Below are positions 61,889 through 64,000 of a stretch of DNA of 64,000 nt, piece after piece. Made by a program: the position numbers and the translations under genes. Under the pieces are notes generated by a model. The model ran no database searches, was not told where the DNA came from, and saw only the letters and a list, made by a program, of their open reading frames with translations. The stretch covers positions 1 to 64,000 of the forward strand of contig CAVQVR010000014.1 of assembly GCA_963717195.1 (NCBI GenBank). Reading direction: 5' to 3'. This DNA comes from JACDAE01 sp963717195 (GTDB lineage Bacteria; Chloroflexota; Ktedonobacteria; Ktedonobacterales; Ktedonobacteraceae). Position 1 is the first letter of the stretch, and each line of letters opens with the position of its first letter.

Positions 61889-64000
61889 CTATGCATTTAC
61901 TACATTTTCTTTCTGCGTGATTGATCCATGCTCCTCCATTCTACTAGGGTCATCAGTCTTGCCCAACTTACCCGGCTTACGTCGGCGTGCGGCAATGAAC
62001 CATACACCCATAGCGATAAGGCCGATCCCTGAGAGTATGGCACCGATGCGCAAGGACAGCGGGGCGTAGGTATAGCTCAGCGTATGCGTTCCGGGACCAA
62101 CTTTGATCGCTGGCAGCATTCCTGCAATCTGCTGGATTCCTACCAGGTGGCCGTCGAGATTGGCGGTCCAACCGGGAAACGATGGCATAGCTATAACGAA
62201 ATACGCTTTAGTACTGGTGGAAAAGGTAAATGTATCTTGCTCAGGATCAGGAGTGACTGTGTGCACCGGAATATTGAGCCGCTGCAGCTGGTTGAGCGAG
62301 GGCGGATTACCATTCTGATCAGGTCGCACAAGGTAGCCGGGGCCAGCATCATCCGTGTTTTTGTAGATCAGAGTGCCATCTATCTTCCCAACACTTACGA
62401 GGTGTTGATCCTTCAGTGTTCGCCGCGAGAGCACTACACTTATGTGTATCAAACCAAGTAGGCGAGCATTCGGTTTGTCAGAAGGAAGCTGATTGCCAGG
62501 AACGCCGCCCTGGTAGCCCTGGACGGTATAACCTCCAGCGGCTTGCATATAGTTGACGTAGGATTCTATCAAGAGAGGATCCCAGCCATGGGCGAAAGGT
62601 GTTTGCAGTTGCACCGAGCTTACTTGTAGGAGGTTAGCTTGCACACCGTAAATGCGTCCGGAGCCAGCTAATTGCGCTGCTCTGAGTGCTAATGGGGTAG
62701 GGGTAGTAGCTACGCGCACATCGTAGGATCGGGCATACCCGGCATCTGTAATGAGGAGTGTAAGAGCAACGACAAGGGCAATGAGGATACCGGCGCTAAC
62801 TCTTATGTGAGATGAAAAGCGGGAAACCAGGCGAGAAGAGAGCTGTTGTAGACCAAGCAGTAGTGATTCGGTGCCCAGTCCGGCAAGTAGGGCCATGGGA
62901 ACGAGTGCGACGAACCAGATACGGGCGAGGCCGCGGAAGAGATCAAGATCAGGTAAGATCTTTGCCACAAGCAGATAGAAGAAAGAGGCGTTACCCATGG
63001 CGAGACCAGCCACGAGTACGATACCAAGGGCGAGTGGCCAGGCTTTGCGCCACCTCGTCGCCACTGCGAACAGCGCCAGCGCAAGGACAGCTTTCCCTGG
63101 TGAGATAAGAACCTCCCATGGAAATTTAATTGGTTGCGCGTGGAAGAAGAGTGCATACAGGAAATCAGGTAATGGATAAGCATCCGTTGACTTTACTGAA
63201 AGCTGGCGCGTTGAGACAGCGGTAAATTCTGCCAGCGGGAGCAGTTGGATTGCTGCTATCAGAAATCCGATTATGCCAGCTACAGCCAATCCTGCAACTG
63301 ATCCGAGTAATGCTTGTCGACCTTGCAGACGCCACCGCTGTATGAGGAGCCAGACAGACAGCCCGGCAGTCATCAATAGGCCATAGTACGCCATTTGTGG
63401 ATGACCTGCCAGTAGTGTCATCCCGATGCAAATCCCAAGGAGAGCCCCCCAGCGGCGCGGATTTTGCACTGTAGCCCAACAGGCCAGAGCGAGCCAGGGA
63501 AACCAGGTGACAGTCTGAAAAATAGTGAGATGTCCTCCGCCAAGATGACTGATCAGCCGTGGTGTCGCCATAAAACTAATAGCTGCTACCAGTGAGGGAA
63601 GGCGTGACAGTTTGAGCGCCAGGCGTGCCAGGAGTAACATCCCCACTCCCGCAAATATGAAGTGTCCTATCATGAGCACGAGATAGTAATTGCGCAATGA
63701 GAGGAAATGGACCAGCTGTGTTGGTGGATAGAAGAGTGCGGCGAGTGGATCAGCGATCAAGGGTTGGCCACCAGCATAGTAAGGATTCCAGAGCGGTAGC
63801 CCATGTCCTTGTGCAAAGGTACGTTGGATCAAGAGTGCCGTGGGCCATTCACTGACCATTAGATCGCTAGATGGACTACCAGCAGGCAACAGATCTGGTG
63901 TTATTGATGCAGGGAGGAGGAGTACGATTGCAACTATGACGAGTACGACTAATTGACCCAATGCTGGTAGCCAGGATAGCAGTTGCGTTTTCCAATGTTG
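61889..64000 (-). CDS. YfhO-family multi-pass membrane protein (5' end outside window)
   Basis: About 704 codons present; the frame is open past the only nearby TTG (63961) to the right edge, so the true start is probably outside the window. About 12 TM helices are followed by an extracytoplasmic C-terminal part and a last TM helix. Motifs such as FAQGHGLPLWNPYYAGGQPL and ATPRLISHLGGGHLTIFQTV are typical of YfhO, a GT-C-like family. B. subtilis YfhO glycosylates lipoteichoic acid; the role here is likely transfer of a lipid-linked sugar to an envelope polymer. The short polar cytosolic tail ends with KENVVNA. Confidence 0.85.
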   Translation of the reverse strand, partial: QHWKTQLLSWLPALGQLVVLVIVAIVLLLPASITPDLLPAGSPSSDLMVSEWPTALLIQRTFAQGHGLPLWNPYYAGGQPLIADPLAALFYPPTQLVHFLSLRNYYLVLMIGHFIFAGVGMLLLARLALKLSRLPSLVAAISFMATPRLISHLGGGHLTIFQTVTWFPWLALACWATVQNPRRWGALLGICIGMTLLAGHPQMAYYGLLMTAGLSVWLLIQRWRLQGRQALLGSVAGLAVAGIIGFLIAAIQLLPLAEFTAVSTRQLSVKSTDAYPLPDFLYALFFHAQPIKFPWEVLISPGKAVLALALFAVATRWRKAWPLALGIVLVAGLAMGNASFFYLLVAKILPDLDLFRGLARIWFVALVPMALLAGLGTESLLLGLQQLSSRLVSRFSSHIRVSAGILIALVVALTLLITDAGYARSYDVRVATTPTPLALRAAQLAGSGRIYGVQANLLQVSSVQLQTPFAHGWDPLLIESYVNYMQAAGGYTVQGYQGGVPGNQLPSDKPNARLLGLIHISVVLSRRTLKDQHLVSVGKIDGTLIYKNTDDAGPGYLVRPDQNGNPPSLNQLQRLNIPVHTVTPDPEQDTFTFSTSTKAYFVIAMPSFPGWTANLDGHLVGIQQIAGMLPAIKVGPGTHTLSYTYAPLSLRIGAILSGIGLIAMGVWFIAARRRKPGKLGKTDDPSRMEEHGSITQKENVVNA

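Overview
This is about 64 kb of roughly 50% GC bacterial chromosome. The best guess is a member of the class Ktedonobacteria (phylum Chloroflexota). The guess rests on large STAND/NACHT, TPR and caspase-type signalling proteins, zinc-ribbon/proline-rich/single-TM proteins, housekeeping genes in scattered small operons on both strands, and many GTAGGGGC-type intergenic palindromes. It is an inference from gene content, not a database match. I found no rRNA, tRNA, CRISPR array, transposase or phage structural gene.

Layout. 0-3.2 kb: a membrane-anchored NACHT-HEAT protein running off the left edge. 3.8-7.9 kb: envelope operon (anchored GH3 hydrolase, membrane protein, flippase). 8-20 kb: a mixed stretch with an ABC-F protein, a caspase-TPR protein, dephospho-CoA kinase, an exported alpha/beta hydrolase, three small exported proteins and an XRE-NB-ARC-TPR regulator. 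19.8-26.5 kb: a complete branched-chain amino acid ABC importer operon (livJ-H-M-G-F) with a good promoter and a possible leader peptide. 28.7-35 kb: a potassium-type module made of a KdpD C-half kinase, a KdpE regulator, a KimA-like transporter and a separate KdpD N-half protein. 35-38.8 kb: a MoxR-type AAA ATPase and VWA protein pair. 39-50.6 kb: VOC-DinB protein, rsmG, SGNH hydrolase, purA, spermidine-synthase-like membrane protein, zinc-ribbon membrane protein, JAMM protease, LURP-one protein, HAD hydrolase and ATP-grasp enzyme. 50.9-58.1 kb: zinc-ribbon/lectin-like protein, threonine dehydratase, a 3-aminobutyryl-CoA ammonia-lyase-like hotdog protein, sigma and zinc-finger anti-sigma pair, and typA. 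58.8-64 kb: HTH regulator, GtrA, a run of very small genes, and a YfhO-type membrane protein running off the right edge.

Two points matter most for reuse. First, four genes (livM, typA, a threonine dehydratase and a zinc-ribbon membrane protein) are interrupted by single-base indels, several in short homopolymers. The protein evidence on both sides of each break is strong, so the reconstructed spans are given and sequencing or consensus error is the leading explanation. Second, the gaps between genes hold a family of perfect or near-perfect palindromes, plus one clear MITE-like insertion with a 10-bp target duplication.

The most system-like cluster is the split-KdpD/KimA-like potassium module. 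No undescribed defence island is proven here. The NACHT-HEAT, caspase-TPR and NB-ARC-TPR proteins are scattered and lack obvious partner genes.
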